Source of the DNA: Rhodobiaceae bacterium
GTDB lineage: Bacteria; Pseudomonadota; Alphaproteobacteria; Rhizobiales; Tepidamorphaceae
Direction of reading: 5' to 3'
DNA length: 64,000 bases
NCBI GenBank assembly: GCA_020637895.1
Contig: JACKJP010000017.1
Location: 1 to 64,000 of the forward strand
The notes below the pieces were generated by a model, which saw only the letters and a list, made by a program, of their open reading frames with translations, was not told the DNA's origin and made no database searches. Of this stretch, positions 37,157 through 46,258 are shown piece by piece. The first letter of the stretch is position 1. Every line of letters begins with the position of its first letter. The position numbers were made by a program, and so were the translations under genes.

Positions 37157-39691
37157 ATGAATCTGAAATCTCAACTCATGCTGCGTACGGCCACACTGAC
37201 TGCTATTTCGGCGCTGGCCCTTACATCGAGTATAACTCGCGCTCAGGACGGTAACGACGCCCAATCCGATTCCGGCAGCCAGTTGAACGAAATCATCGTG
37301 ACCGCGCAGAAGCGCGCTCAGAATGCGCAAGACGTCCCGATCTCCATCAGTACCATTGGTCAAGATGAGCTGGCGCTGGCACAGTTCAGTGACGTTCGTG
37401 CGCTCGGCAGCATCACACCTTCGGTGAATTTTCAGAGCGGTTTTACGCCTGGTGCGACCAACTTCAACATTCGCGGTGTCGGTTCCTATGCCTTTACCGG
37501 GGGTATCCAGCCGAGTGTCGCGCTGGTCGTGGACGGCGTGCCGTATGCACGCGCCGGCGAGTTCGTAACCGACCTTGCCGATGTTCAGCAGATCGAGATC
37601 CTCCGCGGTCCGCAGGGCACACTTTTCGGACGCAACTCGACGGGCGGCGCTATCAACGTGACGCGCAAGCGCCCGACCGACTTTTTCGAAGCAGAGGTCG
37701 AAGCTGGTATCTCTACGGATGAGGAATATCTGGTTCGCGGTGTCGTAAGTGGTCCGCTTTCGGAAAATATCCGCGCACGTGTCGGCGCTGTCTATCTGAA
37801 CCGCGATGGGCACATCAAGAATTATGGTCCCTCCTATAGCGGCGGCGACCTGGGCGGCATCGAAACCTTTGCCTTCCAGGGCAAGCTGGATATCGACGTA
37901 TCGCCCACCTTCAACGTACTGATCAGCGGCGACTACAGTAACCGCACCCATGGCTTTACCCCGCAGATCGCTTCCATCGGTGAAGTGCTACGCGGAATCG
38001 GTCCGAATGGCGAAGATATCGATGTAACCGGCGGGGCTCGCACCAACGCACTTGGTAACGGCGACTTCGCATTGGGGCAGAAAATTCTCAACGACCCGCT
38101 CAAGACTGCGATCAGCTCGCTGGGAGACGACAACAAGAATATCGCCTGGGGCTTCTCGCTCGACGGTACGCTCGAATTAACTGACGAGATCCGCCTCAAG
38201 TCCATTAGTGCCTACCGTAAGTTTTCCGACGATAACAACCCGGACGTGGACGGTACTCCAGCCGACGGCGACAATTTGATCATGCCGATCATCAGTGTCG
38301 CCCTATCGGGTGGCCAGACGATCAGCCGCAACGGCGGGAATTATACCCAGGCACGCAAAGTCGATTCGGATTACTTCATCCAGGAATTGCGGCTCGAGGG
38401 CACACACGACACGGCCGACTGGATTCTGGGTGGATTTTTTCAGACCTTCCACGAGCATCTGATAAACACCACGCCGCTGCTCATCATCGACAGCTTCAAC
38501 CCGGCTGCCTTCGGCATGGGTGGTGAGCTTGTCGGCGGTACGGCGACACCGAACGACGAGTATATCCTCAGCGCCAATACGCAGGATAATTCTTACTCGA
38601 TCGACACCTATGCCGTGTTTGGCGATGTGACGTTTCACCTAACCGACCAGTTCGATCTGTTTGGTGGTTTGCGCTGGACGAAAGAGGATATCACAAAGCG
38701 ACTGGACAATGGCACGTTCTTTGGAGTGCTATCCTTTGCCGACATCGCAGATCGCTTCGACTCCAATACTCGTATTCTCGATACCACCGGCATTCCCATT
38801 CTCCCGCTGGCCCAGGGTACAGCCAAGGCGAGTGAGGATTTCGTGTCCTATCGTTTCGGTGGAACGTACAAGTTCTCGCCAGCAGTCTCCGTTTACGCGT
38901 CAGTCAGCCGTGGCCAGGTCGGTCCGGCCGCTCCAATCAGCTACACCGACGATCTGAGCTTCCTGGCGCCGACGACTGCCGACAACTATGAAATCGGCAT
39001 AAAGTCGGAACTATTCGATCGGCGCGTTCGCTTTAACGTGGCTGCGTTCAAGATCGATGTGAAAGACCTTCAAGCTTCAGCACTGATTCCCGGAACCGTC
39101 AATACGACCACACTCAACGCGGGTGACCTGGATATCAAGGGCTTCGAAGCGGACGTCACGGCAGCGATCACGAACAATATCACTTTCGGCGGCAGCCTGG
39201 TCTATCTCGACGCAAAGATCGAGAACCTGCTGCAAAGTTGCTTCATCGATCAGCTGACGTCGAACACTGTTCCAGGTTGCACGATCGATGCCAACGGTGA
39301 CGGTACCCCGGACACTCAAGACGTTTCTGGAAGTCCGGCGACCAACACGCCAAAGTGGGCGTTCAACACTTACGTATCGTTCAAGGTTCCGACGCAGGGT
39401 CTTCCGTTCAATTTCTACGGGCTGGTCAATTATTCGTGGAAGGACGATGTGCAGTTCACGCTCAACCAGGATGACCTGCAGCGCCAGAAGGCTTACGGCC
39501 TCTTGGATTTCACACTCGGCATCCGTGACAAAGAAGAACGCTACGAATTTTTCGTCTACGGCAAGAACGTTCTCGACAAGTCGTATGTCGTGGACTCTTT
39601 TGAAGCGTTTGGCGCTCTCGGACGCCGCGTCATCCGCGTGCCGCGCAATGCGCAAGCCTATTTCGGCGTTGGCGCCAAGTACCACTTCTGA
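37157..39691 (+). CDS. TonB-dependent outer-membrane receptor
   Basis: An 844-residue outer-membrane receptor. It has a signal peptide of about 29 residues ending near SSITRAQ, the plug start NEIIVTAQKRAQNAQDVPIS, plug motifs FNIRGVG, VALVVDGVPYARAG and IEILRGPQGTLFGRNSTGGAINV, then a 22-strand barrel ending AYFGVGAKYHF with the terminal Phe. It would take up a bulky substrate using TonB energy. GGGAGGG lies before the start. A strong hairpin follows at 39703. The QKRAQNAQDVPISIS motif is the common form in sphingomonads, where such receptors accompany aromatic and steroid catabolic clusters. Confidence 0.95.
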   Translation: MNLKSQLMLRTATLTAISALALTSSITRAQDGNDAQSDSGSQLNEIIVTAQKRAQNAQDVPISISTIGQDELALAQFSDVRALGSITPSVNFQSGFTPGATNFNIRGVGSYAFTGGIQPSVALVVDGVPYARAGEFVTDLADVQQIEILRGPQGTLFGRNSTGGAINVTRKRPTDFFEAEVEAGISTDEEYLVRGVVSGPLSENIRARVGAVYLNRDGHIKNYGPSYSGGDLGGIETFAFQGKLDIDVSPTFNVLISGDYSNRTHGFTPQIASIGEVLRGIGPNGEDIDVTGGARTNALGNGDFALGQKILNDPLKTAISSLGDDNKNIAWGFSLDGTLELTDEIRLKSISAYRKFSDDNNPDVDGTPADGDNLIMPIISVALSGGQTISRNGGNYTQARKVDSDYFIQELRLEGTHDTADWILGGFFQTFHEHLINTTPLLIIDSFNPAAFGMGGELVGGTATPNDEYILSANTQDNSYSIDTYAVFGDVTFHLTDQFDLFGGLRWTKEDITKRLDNGTFFGVLSFADIADRFDSNTRILDTTGIPILPLAQGTAKASEDFVSYRFGGTYKFSPAVSVYASVSRGQVGPAAPISYTDDLSFLAPTTADNYEIGIKSELFDRRVRFNVAAFKIDVKDLQASALIPGTVNTTTLNAGDLDIKGFEADVTAAITNNITFGGSLVYLDAKIENLLQSCFIDQLTSNTVPGCTIDANGDGTPDTQDVSGSPATNTPKWAFNTYVSFKVPTQGLPFNFYGLVNYSWKDDVQFTLNQDDLQRQKAYGLLDFTLGIRDKEERYEFFVYGKNVLDKSYVVDSFEAFGALGRRVIRVPRNAQAYFGVGAKYHF

Positions 39692-40071
39692 TGCTCGGAC
39701 GGCTGGGTGACGGGGTGCGAACCCCCGTCACCCGGACCGGCTCTTCGGCCGTTAAAGGAATTCGCATCAGTCAGGGGGCTCCGACATCGATTGATCCGCG
39801 GTTCTGGGGCCCCGTACCGCCCAGGTGAGCAGGTAGGTTGATAAGGTCCGGAAGATTAGATTGTTCGATGCTGTTTATGGTTCCGCTCGCGGCGCAGGCG
39901 TTGCTTGCGCGATCGATGCTTCAAGTTGAACGGGAACCAGTGCAACGGCCGAGCATCGCTCGATTGAGCGGATTAAGATATCGAAGCCTTGCGGGGTATG
40001 AAGCTGAAGGCAGGGGATCAGGACCGCACGGGCGTATATGATTCGAGCGTAAGGAAGAGGTCCTCTTTGCC
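39692..40071. other. Intergenic region between TonB receptor and P450
   Basis: 380 nt. The first 60 nt hold the hairpin described at 39703. The rest must contain the P450 promoter and leader; GGAAGAGG lies 12 nt before the P450 ATG. A short open frame at 39838-40041 has no recognisable features and I do not call it. Confidence 0.4.
39703..39735 (+). terminator. Strong stem-loop after the TonB receptor gene
   Basis: Perfect 11-bp arms GGGTGACGGGG (39705-39715) and CCCCGTCACCC (39723-39733) with a 7-nt loop, extended by a wobble and a C-G pair, starting 12 nt after the stop. No U-run follows (next bases accggctcttcggccg, itself a small hairpin). Transcript-end function is likely but Rho or processing may be needed. 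Confidence 0.65.
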
Positions 40072-41268
40072 ATGCATTCCGGAATATCCGATTGGCCGTT
40101 ACCCGATGTTGATGATTCACTGATCGTCGATTTCGACATATTCGACGTGAAGCCGGTCGATGGCGACTTGCACGCCGGTTACCACAAGCTGCATTCGGGT
40201 CCCGACATTTTCTACACGCCGAAAAATGGCGGTTATTGGGTGCTGACCCGTGCCGATGACATTTATGACGTCATGCGGGACCATGAGCGGTTTTCGAACC
40301 ATGGTGTTGCACTGATGCGAGAGCACGAAGGTGTGCGTTTCATTCCCGGTGAGATCGATCCGCCAATTCATACTGCGTTTCGCAAGGTCCTCAATCCGCA
40401 AACATCGCCCAAACGTGTTCGTGAATTCGAAGATTCGTCGCGTAACCTGTGCATCAAGCTTGTCGAGGAATTGAAGGACCAGGGCGGGTGCGAATTCCGC
40501 TCCTCGATCTCGGAAGTGATGCCGATCTATAACTTCCTGTTTTTCATGAGCCTGCCAGTCGAGCATGCCGAGAAACTCGTTCCTCCAGCGGCCGTGATAG
40601 CCCGGGAACGCGATCTCGACGCCTTCGCCCGGGCAATGGAAGAGATTCGTGGCTACATCGAGGATAGGATTGACGAGAGGCTAACCGATCCACGCGACGA
40701 TTTCATCAGCCACGTCCTTGCGGCGGAAATCGAAGGCCGCCCGATCGCGCGCGAAGAGGCTGTCGTCACCGTTCTGAATGTCATGCTGGGCGGCCTGGAT
40801 ACGGTAACGGGCTCGATGGGGTTTTTCTTCAACTATCTCGCCCGCCATCCCGCTATCCGCCGCAAGTTGGTCGATGAACCGGGAATGATCCCCGAAGCGA
40901 TCGAGGAGCTTCTCCGGCGACACGGGATCTTCAACACCGGGCGATTGGTAAAGCAGGATTGCGAACACAAGGGGGTTACCTTCAGGAAGAACGACCTCGT
41001 TCTGATTTCGGGTACCTTGCACAACCTCGACGATCGCAAGTTTTCGGATCCGCTCAAGGTTGACTTCGATCGCAAGGAGGGCGCTCACCTGACATTCGGC
41101 GTCGGCATTCATCGTTGCCTGGGTTCGAACATCGCACGCGCACAGTTGCGGATTTTGCTTGAGGAGTGGCTCAAGCGCATTCCCGATTTCGCGATTGCTC
41201 CCGGGAAGGACGTGAAGGTCCAGTCGGGGAGGACCAACGCTGTCGTGGAACTTCCACTAATTTGGTAA
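40072..41268 (+). CDS. Cytochrome P450, P450cam (CYP101)-like
   Basis: A 398-residue P450. I-helix MLGGLDTVTG (Asp243-Thr244) matches the GGLDTV sequence of P450cam with its Asp-Thr proton-relay pair. EELLRRHG (278-285) resembles the EELLRRF of CYP101, and the heme loop FGVGIHRCLG carries Cys349. CYP101-type enzymes hydroxylate terpenoids and related alicyclics in Novosphingobium and use a [2Fe-2S] putidaredoxin and a reductase; neither is in the window. It stands between TonB receptor and amidohydrolase and converges with the latter. Subfamily by eye, so not a firm assignment. Confidence 0.93.
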   Translation: MHSGISDWPLPDVDDSLIVDFDIFDVKPVDGDLHAGYHKLHSGPDIFYTPKNGGYWVLTRADDIYDVMRDHERFSNHGVALMREHEGVRFIPGEIDPPIHTAFRKVLNPQTSPKRVREFEDSSRNLCIKLVEELKDQGGCEFRSSISEVMPIYNFLFFMSLPVEHAEKLVPPAAVIARERDLDAFARAMEEIRGYIEDRIDERLTDPRDDFISHVLAAEIEGRPIAREEAVVTVLNVMLGGLDTVTGSMGFFFNYLARHPAIRRKLVDEPGMIPEAIEELLRRHGIFNTGRLVKQDCEHKGVTFRKNDLVLISGTLHNLDDRKFSDPLKVDFDRKEGAHLTFGVGIHRCLGSNIARAQLRILLEEWLKRIPDFAIAPGKDVKVQSGRTNAVVELPLIW

Positions 41269-41372
41269 GGGTGTCGCGCGCGTTGCGCCCACTCGCTTGG
41301 CCAGAGGGCGCCCCTGCACAGCGCTGCGCCGGGAGGCTGGCCAATCATTTGCGGATATGAAAGCGCGTATTC

Positions 41373-42725
41373 CTAAGCGAGGCCTTTGCGCTTGCGTCGC
41401 GATGCCGCAACTTCGCCCGCAGTCCTGGGAACGAAGGTCTTGGCGACCTGGCCGGAGGTAATGGCCTTGCCGGCTTCACCATGCTCGCGAGCATCTTTGC
41501 CTCCCAGCGATTTGGCCCCGACGTCTACATGGGTTGCCTTTGCCCGCAGCGCCCCCACTGTGACGTTCTCGCGGCCCAGCTTTGCTACCGCATCCATGTT
41601 GTAGAAGCGATATGCGTTGGCGTGGGTGACCTTGTTAATCACCCGGTCCGGCATTTCCTTGACGTTGTCCCAAAGGTCTTCAGCAACGTAGGGCCAGGTA
41701 CAGTCGGAATGCGGATAGTCGCACTCGTATGCAATGATGTCTTCACCAACGGCTTCGTAGTTGGCGCATCCGAAACGGTCATCGATGAAACACGTCAGGA
41801 AGTGTTCGCGGAAGATTTCTGACGGGAGCTTGCCGCCGAAGTCCATGCGGACCCACGGGCCGTGGTGCTTATGCGTGAAGTCCGCGCGTTCGAGCAGGTA
41901 GGGAACCCAGCCAATGCCCCCTTCGGACAGCGCGAACTTGAGGTTCGGATAGCGCTGGAGTGCATTGAGATGCAGAAGGTCTGCCGCATCGGTCGCGATG
42001 GCCATCGGCATCGCCGTGATCCAGGCCGAAATCGGCGAGAGTTCCGAATTGGCTTCCGGCGCCATGCCGGTGCCGATATGGCACGACAGCGGAATGCCGT
42101 GCTCGTCGCACAGCTTCCAGAGCGGTTCGAAATATTCGTCATGCACCGACGGCAAACGATTTCGTGATGCGGGGTTCGCAGGAAAGAAGAAGGTCTCGAC
42201 GCCCTTGGCGATCACACGCTTTGCTTCGGCGATTGACGCGTCCATGTCCCACAACGGAAGAATGGCGCCACGGAAATAGCGTCCCTCGTATGGACCGCAC
42301 CACTCATCGATGTGCCAGTCGTTATACGCGCGCATGACGCGTTTGCAGTTTTCCTTGTCCTTGGCATCCCAGAACCACCCACCATCGAACCCGGCGAAAG
42401 TCGGGAACATCAGGGCAGTGGCTTGGCCCATTGCGTTCATGTCGTCGATGTGCGCATCACGGTCCCAGACGCCAGTTCGCATCTGGTCGATGTTCATGGG
42501 CTCCATCCCGTATTCTTCTTTCGGACGGCCAACCACCGCGTTGAGACCAACGGCGAAAGTGCGCTTGTCTTCATGCTCCCAGTACCACGAGGCATTGCCG
42601 AGATCGTCGGTGATATACTGGGGGGCGAGGGCGCGATGGTCCCGAGATAAATGCTGGTCGAACATCGTGGGCGGCTCGATCACGTGATCGTCCACGCTCG
42701 CGATAATCATGTCTTCCATATTCAT
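41373..42725 (-). CDS. Amidohydrolase-family protein (amidohydrolase_2)
   Basis: A 450-residue TIM-barrel metal-dependent hydrolase/decarboxylase. Candidate metal ligands: SVDDHVIEPP near the N-terminus, LSCHIGTGM in mid-sequence, and YECDYPHSDCTWP (DYPHSD) near residues 330-340. Relatives act as decarboxylases or C-C/C-N hydrolases; many in sphingomonads are unassigned. GAGAGGA precedes the ATG. The last 65 residues (THVDVGAKSLGGKDAREHGEAG...) are a hydrophilic tail rich in Lys and Arg beyond the barrel. Upstream lie two TGACG-type repeats, so it may be part of the TetR regulon. Confidence 0.9.
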   Translation of the reverse strand: MNMEDMIIASVDDHVIEPPTMFDQHLSRDHRALAPQYITDDLGNASWYWEHEDKRTFAVGLNAVVGRPKEEYGMEPMNIDQMRTGVWDRDAHIDDMNAMGQATALMFPTFAGFDGGWFWDAKDKENCKRVMRAYNDWHIDEWCGPYEGRYFRGAILPLWDMDASIAEAKRVIAKGVETFFFPANPASRNRLPSVHDEYFEPLWKLCDEHGIPLSCHIGTGMAPEANSELSPISAWITAMPMAIATDAADLLHLNALQRYPNLKFALSEGGIGWVPYLLERADFTHKHHGPWVRMDFGGKLPSEIFREHFLTCFIDDRFGCANYEAVGEDIIAYECDYPHSDCTWPYVAEDLWDNVKEMPDRVINKVTHANAYRFYNMDAVAKLGRENVTVGALRAKATHVDVGAKSLGGKDAREHGEAGKAITSGQVAKTFVPRTAGEVAASRRKRKGLA

Positions 42726-42801
42726 CGTGCAAATCCTCTCGGGTTCGTCTCACACCGGTGCAAATACTTGGCGGCCGATCGGATCGGCATAGTCCATAAA
42801 A

Positions 42802-42814
42802 TAACGAATCGTCA
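42802..42814. promoter_or_regulatory. TGACG-type palindrome, site B1
   Basis: Read toward the amidohydrolase gene it is TGACGATTCGTTA, identical to site A (18656) except one base of the right arm. It lies 77-89 bp upstream of the amidohydrolase ATG. A second copy (B2) lies 55 bp further upstream. Confidence 0.5.
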
Positions 42815-42856
42815 GTTTTTGCGCAAGCCAAAAGCGCCAGCCGTGATCAGAAAAAA

Positions 42857-42869
42857 CGACGTTCCGTCA
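42857..42869. promoter_or_regulatory. TGACG-type palindrome, site B2
   Basis: On the plus strand CGACGTTCCGTCA; the GACG/CGTC arms with 3-nt spacer fit the TGAYGnnnCRTCA pattern with one outer mismatch. Its centre is 55 bp from B1, about five helical turns, both upstream of the amidohydrolase gene. Confidence 0.4.
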
Positions 42870-42933
42870 TTTATTCGGTCGTGGGTTTAATTGTCTCGGC
42901 TGCATTTGTGCCGATGGGCAAGGGCGGGCGAAC

Positions 42934-42958
42934 CGAACCGTCGGACATATCCGGTTCG
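42934..42958 (-). terminator. Stem-loop after the second TonB receptor gene
   Basis: Arms CGAACCG and CGGTTCG (7 bp) around an 11-nt loop, 24-48 nt beyond the TonB receptor stop at 42982 in its direction of reading. GC-rich stem without a U-tract; a weak terminator candidate. Confidence 0.35.
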
Positions 42959-42981
42959 CACGGTGTGCTGTTGACGACGAC

Positions 42982-45417
42982 TCAAAAATTCTTGCGCACC
43001 TGGATACCAAACGTGCGCGGATCACCCGGAAACGCGACGTTGTAGCCGATAGCTTCGAGGTTCGTTGCCGCTTGGAAATAGCGTTTGTCGGTCAGGTTCT
43101 TGCCGAAAACGGACACCTCGAGGTCCTGGCTGTAGATTTGCCACGTAATGCGCGCATCCAATAGACCATACGCCTTCTGGCTTACAGTGCTTAGATCGGT
43201 CGCAGCGTTTCGAAAGGCGACGTCATCGATCCAATTGTAATTCGCGGTCAACCGGATTTCTCCGTCGCCTAGTGGAACGGTCTGCGTGCCGCCGATATTG
43301 AACGTCCACTTTGGTGCGGGGAAAGGCCGCCCGGAAAGGTCGATTGGATTGCCATCGTTGTCGCGCGCAATGTACTCGTCATATTTGGCGTTGAGGTAGG
43401 CGACACCGATATTAATGTCGGTCGTGTCCGACGGCGCTGCAATCACTTCCAGTTCGCCACCCCACAGCGTTGCCTTCGCCGCGTTGCGAATGAGTGTGAT
43501 CGGCTGGCCATCGATCACGTCGCGAATCTGCTGCTGGATGTTGGTGTAATCCTGGTAGTATGCTGCCCCGTTCACGCGCAGCTTCCTGTTCAGCAGTTCG
43601 GCCTTGAAGCCCGCTTCGTAGGCAAGCACTTTTTCCGGTGCGAAGGGCGTTGCCGCCACATCGAGTTCCATCAGGGTATTATAAGGCCCCGCTATGGCTT
43701 GCGCGGTGAACCCGCCTGCACGATATCCCTTGTTGACCGACGCATACAGCAGCACGTCGGGCGTTGGTTTATAGTCGGCACTGATCAGCCAGGTGACTTC
43801 CTGATAGCTGACGTCGGTCTGGAAGGTGCAATTCGGGAAGGCGGAACCGCCCGCCGCCACAGCGAGCTGACGGCAGATGCCGCTGCTTGCCGGATTCGAG
43901 CTGATCGAATCTCGCGGATCGCGGCGGTTGTGGGAATCGATGAAGCGGTAGTCGTCGGTGAAGCGAATGCCTCCGGTCACCCTAAAGGAATCGCCGATAT
44001 GCATCACCGCCTGGGCGTACGCGGCAAGGCTTTCGTTGATACTGTCGGTGTCCGAAACGCTTGCTTGTCCCCGGCCAACTTCGACGTTGGTTTCCGATGC
44101 CGAAAATTCGTACCCGTCCTCACGATTGAAATAGCCGCCGATCTGCCAGTCCAGGCCCCTGCCGTCGATCGATGACACCTGGATTTCCTGGCTGAAATTG
44201 GTTGCCTCCGTGCCGAGGTGGACAGGCAGGATGAGGAATGGGGTACCGTCGAGATCCTGAACATATTCGCGTGAGAGGTCACGGTATCCGGTGATCGACC
44301 TGAAGGTGACGTCCCCGACGTCGACGGCGATATCGGCCATGATGCCCCAGTGATCGACGTCATCGTATAGCCCGCGCGGGTCGGATGCGAAACCACTCTG
44401 GAACTTGTCGCCATTTCGGTAGGCGTCGAAATAGGTGCGCCATACGGTGTAGGCTGCCGCCCTGTCGGTCGCCGAATTCGGGTCAAGGCCGAGTTCGAAC
44501 GCGACTTCGCCCAATGCGGCGCGAGCATTGTCCGCACCTGCCAGCATTCCGTCGTAGGTCAACACGACGTTGGTACCGTTGTTGCGCTGGCGGACATAGT
44601 CGCCCGTAATAAGGATACGGACGTTGTCGGCGGGGTCGGAGCGGACGAGAAGCCGGCCGTAAGCCACCTTGTCATCGCCGATATCTTTGCCATCCAACTG
44701 CATGCCATAGCCGTCGCGCGAAATAACCTGGCCGACCGCCCGGACGGCCAGTTGGTCCTCGATCACGGGCAGATTGACGACGGCGAGCGCCTGCATGTTG
44801 TTGTCAGATCCGTAAAGCAGGTCGATATAGCCCCCCGCCTCGTATTTCGGATGCTGGGTGGTGATGTTGATCGCGCCGCCGGTCGTGTTCTTGCCGAACA
44901 GGGTTCCCTGCGGGCCCTTGAGCACTTCGACCTGGGCCAGATCGACGAAGGCCGACCGCATGCCGTAGCTGCGCGCGTAGTTGATACCATCGATATACAC
45001 GCCGACTGAAGAGTCCGTGGTCAGGCGGCTGTCGGCCTCGCTTTGGCCACGTATGGCAATTTTGACGCGTCCCGAACTGTTTTGGGAGTTCATGTAGAGG
45101 CCGGGCGTGATTTTCTGCACCTCGACGATATCGCGTACGCTCAGTTTCTGGAGGTCCTGCGCGGTCACAGTCGTGATCGCGATGGGAACGTCCTGCGCGC
45201 GTTCGGTTGTGCGCCGCGCCGTTACGACGATGTCCTGAAGGCCGCTGGCCGGCGCGCGTGCCTCGGCGCTTTCCTGCATCGGGGTCGTTGAACGATCGGC
45301 GCCAACGGTTGGGTCGGTCGTGCCGGCCTGCTGTGCGACTGCGGGGGTGAACGCCATGGCGGCGTAGCAAGCCGTGGTACCCAAAATGGTCCGGCTAAGT
45401 AAGGCTTTCCTAGTCAC
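42982..45417 (-). CDS. TonB-dependent outer-membrane receptor
   Basis: An 811-residue receptor. Signal peptide of about 29 residues ends near TPAVAQQ; plug start LQDIVVTARRTTERAQDVPIA; plug motifs VKIAIRGQS, VGVYIDGINYARSYG and VEVLKGPQGTLFGKNTTGGAINI; barrel to a terminal Phe (FGIQVRKNF). It resembles the receptor at 37157 in layout but not closely in sequence. Between signal peptide and plug there is a 25-residue linker with TDPTVGADRSTTPMQESAEARAPAS. The 333-nt upstream region is AT-rich and has several inverted repeats, unlike other promoters here. Confidence 0.95.
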   Translation of the reverse strand: MTRKALLSRTILGTTACYAAMAFTPAVAQQAGTTDPTVGADRSTTPMQESAEARAPASGLQDIVVTARRTTERAQDVPIAITTVTAQDLQKLSVRDIVEVQKITPGLYMNSQNSSGRVKIAIRGQSEADSRLTTDSSVGVYIDGINYARSYGMRSAFVDLAQVEVLKGPQGTLFGKNTTGGAINITTQHPKYEAGGYIDLLYGSDNNMQALAVVNLPVIEDQLAVRAVGQVISRDGYGMQLDGKDIGDDKVAYGRLLVRSDPADNVRILITGDYVRQRNNGTNVVLTYDGMLAGADNARAALGEVAFELGLDPNSATDRAAAYTVWRTYFDAYRNGDKFQSGFASDPRGLYDDVDHWGIMADIAVDVGDVTFRSITGYRDLSREYVQDLDGTPFLILPVHLGTEATNFSQEIQVSSIDGRGLDWQIGGYFNREDGYEFSASETNVEVGRGQASVSDTDSINESLAAYAQAVMHIGDSFRVTGGIRFTDDYRFIDSHNRRDPRDSISSNPASSGICRQLAVAAGGSAFPNCTFQTDVSYQEVTWLISADYKPTPDVLLYASVNKGYRAGGFTAQAIAGPYNTLMELDVAATPFAPEKVLAYEAGFKAELLNRKLRVNGAAYYQDYTNIQQQIRDVIDGQPITLIRNAAKATLWGGELEVIAAPSDTTDINIGVAYLNAKYDEYIARDNDGNPIDLSGRPFPAPKWTFNIGGTQTVPLGDGEIRLTANYNWIDDVAFRNAATDLSTVSQKAYGLLDARITWQIYSQDLEVSVFGKNLTDKRYFQAATNLEAIGYNVAFPGDPRTFGIQVRKNF

Positions 45418-45750
45418 AACGTCTCCCCTCCATACGATCCAAGATGCGAACTGAGTCGCGTTGCCGGCTATCCGACGGCAGCGCGTTCAGTTTCGGTTCG
45501 ATCTTCGGATAGCGAGAGGAGCAACCGGATTGAACTTCGAATAAATGAAAATCAATGAGAAACACTGATAAGTTATTTTCATCGAGACTATCGTTTCAAT
45601 CTCCTTGAAAATACTATCTCCATATTATGAAGTTTACCTCCATAATATGGATGATTCCAGGCCAAGTGTTATTGTTATCAATTTTTTCGACGAATATGTC
45701 TCTGGTGCTGGAGGTATTGCTTGGCCCATTCCAATCTTCCGATGCCTGGC
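45418..45750. other. AT-rich promoter/leader region with nested inverted repeats
   Basis: 333 nt between the TonB receptor start (minus) and the SnoaL-like stop (minus). It contains a 9-bp inverted repeat GCTATCCGA (45467-45475) / TCGGATAGC (45505-45513), TGAAAA / TTTTCA flanks near 45547-45580, and a perfect 11-bp repeat at 45619-45651. Base composition is visibly more AT-rich than the surroundings. No gene is apparent. Confidence 0.55.
45619..45651. repeat. Perfect 11-bp inverted repeat upstream of the TonB receptor
   Basis: Arms TCCATATTATG (45619-45629) and CATAATATGGA (45641-45651) separated by 11 nt. Position is about 200 bp upstream of the receptor ATG and 100 nt after the SnoaL-like stop. 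No U-run follows in either direction, so an operator with two half-sites one turn apart, or an RNA hairpin, is more likely than a terminator. Confidence 0.55.
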
Positions 45751-46245
45751 TCAAGTGCCCATGCCTGCAATCTCCATCCGCGCAGATCCGGCGTCCGTCG
45801 GATACGGACAATCGCCGCTGGTCCAGCCCATGTTCCATGTGCGTTTGCGGATCCGCCAACCTTCGACGGTCTTGGTGAAAACGTCATCATAGGTCCCGTG
45901 GATCTGAAAGAAATGCTCTTTCCTATCCTCGCCTATCGCTCCCATTGGGTTGATGACCTTGGATCGGACATCGGCATCCATGCGGGAGGGGTCGCGAAAT
46001 ACGATCTTGTGCATTCCAAAAAAATGCATGTCGCGCGTGCATGTCAGATGGAGCTTGGCAAAGAATGGCTTCACCTCGGTCCACGGCGCTTTCATTGCCC
46101 CAGCGGAGGTAAGATCGAACATGCAGTCGGGAAGGAATACGGTGTCTAGGACATCGATCTCCTGATCGTCGAGGGCATGGACGTACCGCACCAGTGTGTC
46201 CTGGATGGCCATTCGGTCGGCCAATTCTTCCAACGAATAAGTCAT
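45751..46245 (-). CDS. SnoaL-like / NTF2-fold protein
   Basis: A 164-residue NTF2-like protein (EELADRMAIQDTLVRYVHALDDQEIDVLDTVF is the family start; HFFGMHKIVF and RIRKRTWNMGW follow in the sheet). Homologues include ketosteroid isomerase-like and dehydratase-like proteins; the Tyr18/Asp32/His-type pattern of SnoaL dehydratases is only partly visible. It lies 13 nt after the beta-propeller gene. Reaction unassigned. Confidence 0.82.
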   Translation of the reverse strand: MTYSLEELADRMAIQDTLVRYVHALDDQEIDVLDTVFLPDCMFDLTSAGAMKAPWTEVKPFFAKLHLTCTRDMHFFGMHKIVFRDPSRMDADVRSKVINPMGAIGEDRKEHFFQIHGTYDDVFTKTVEGWRIRKRTWNMGWTSGDCPYPTDAGSARMEIAGMGT

Positions 46246-46258
46246 CCGGATTCTCCAA

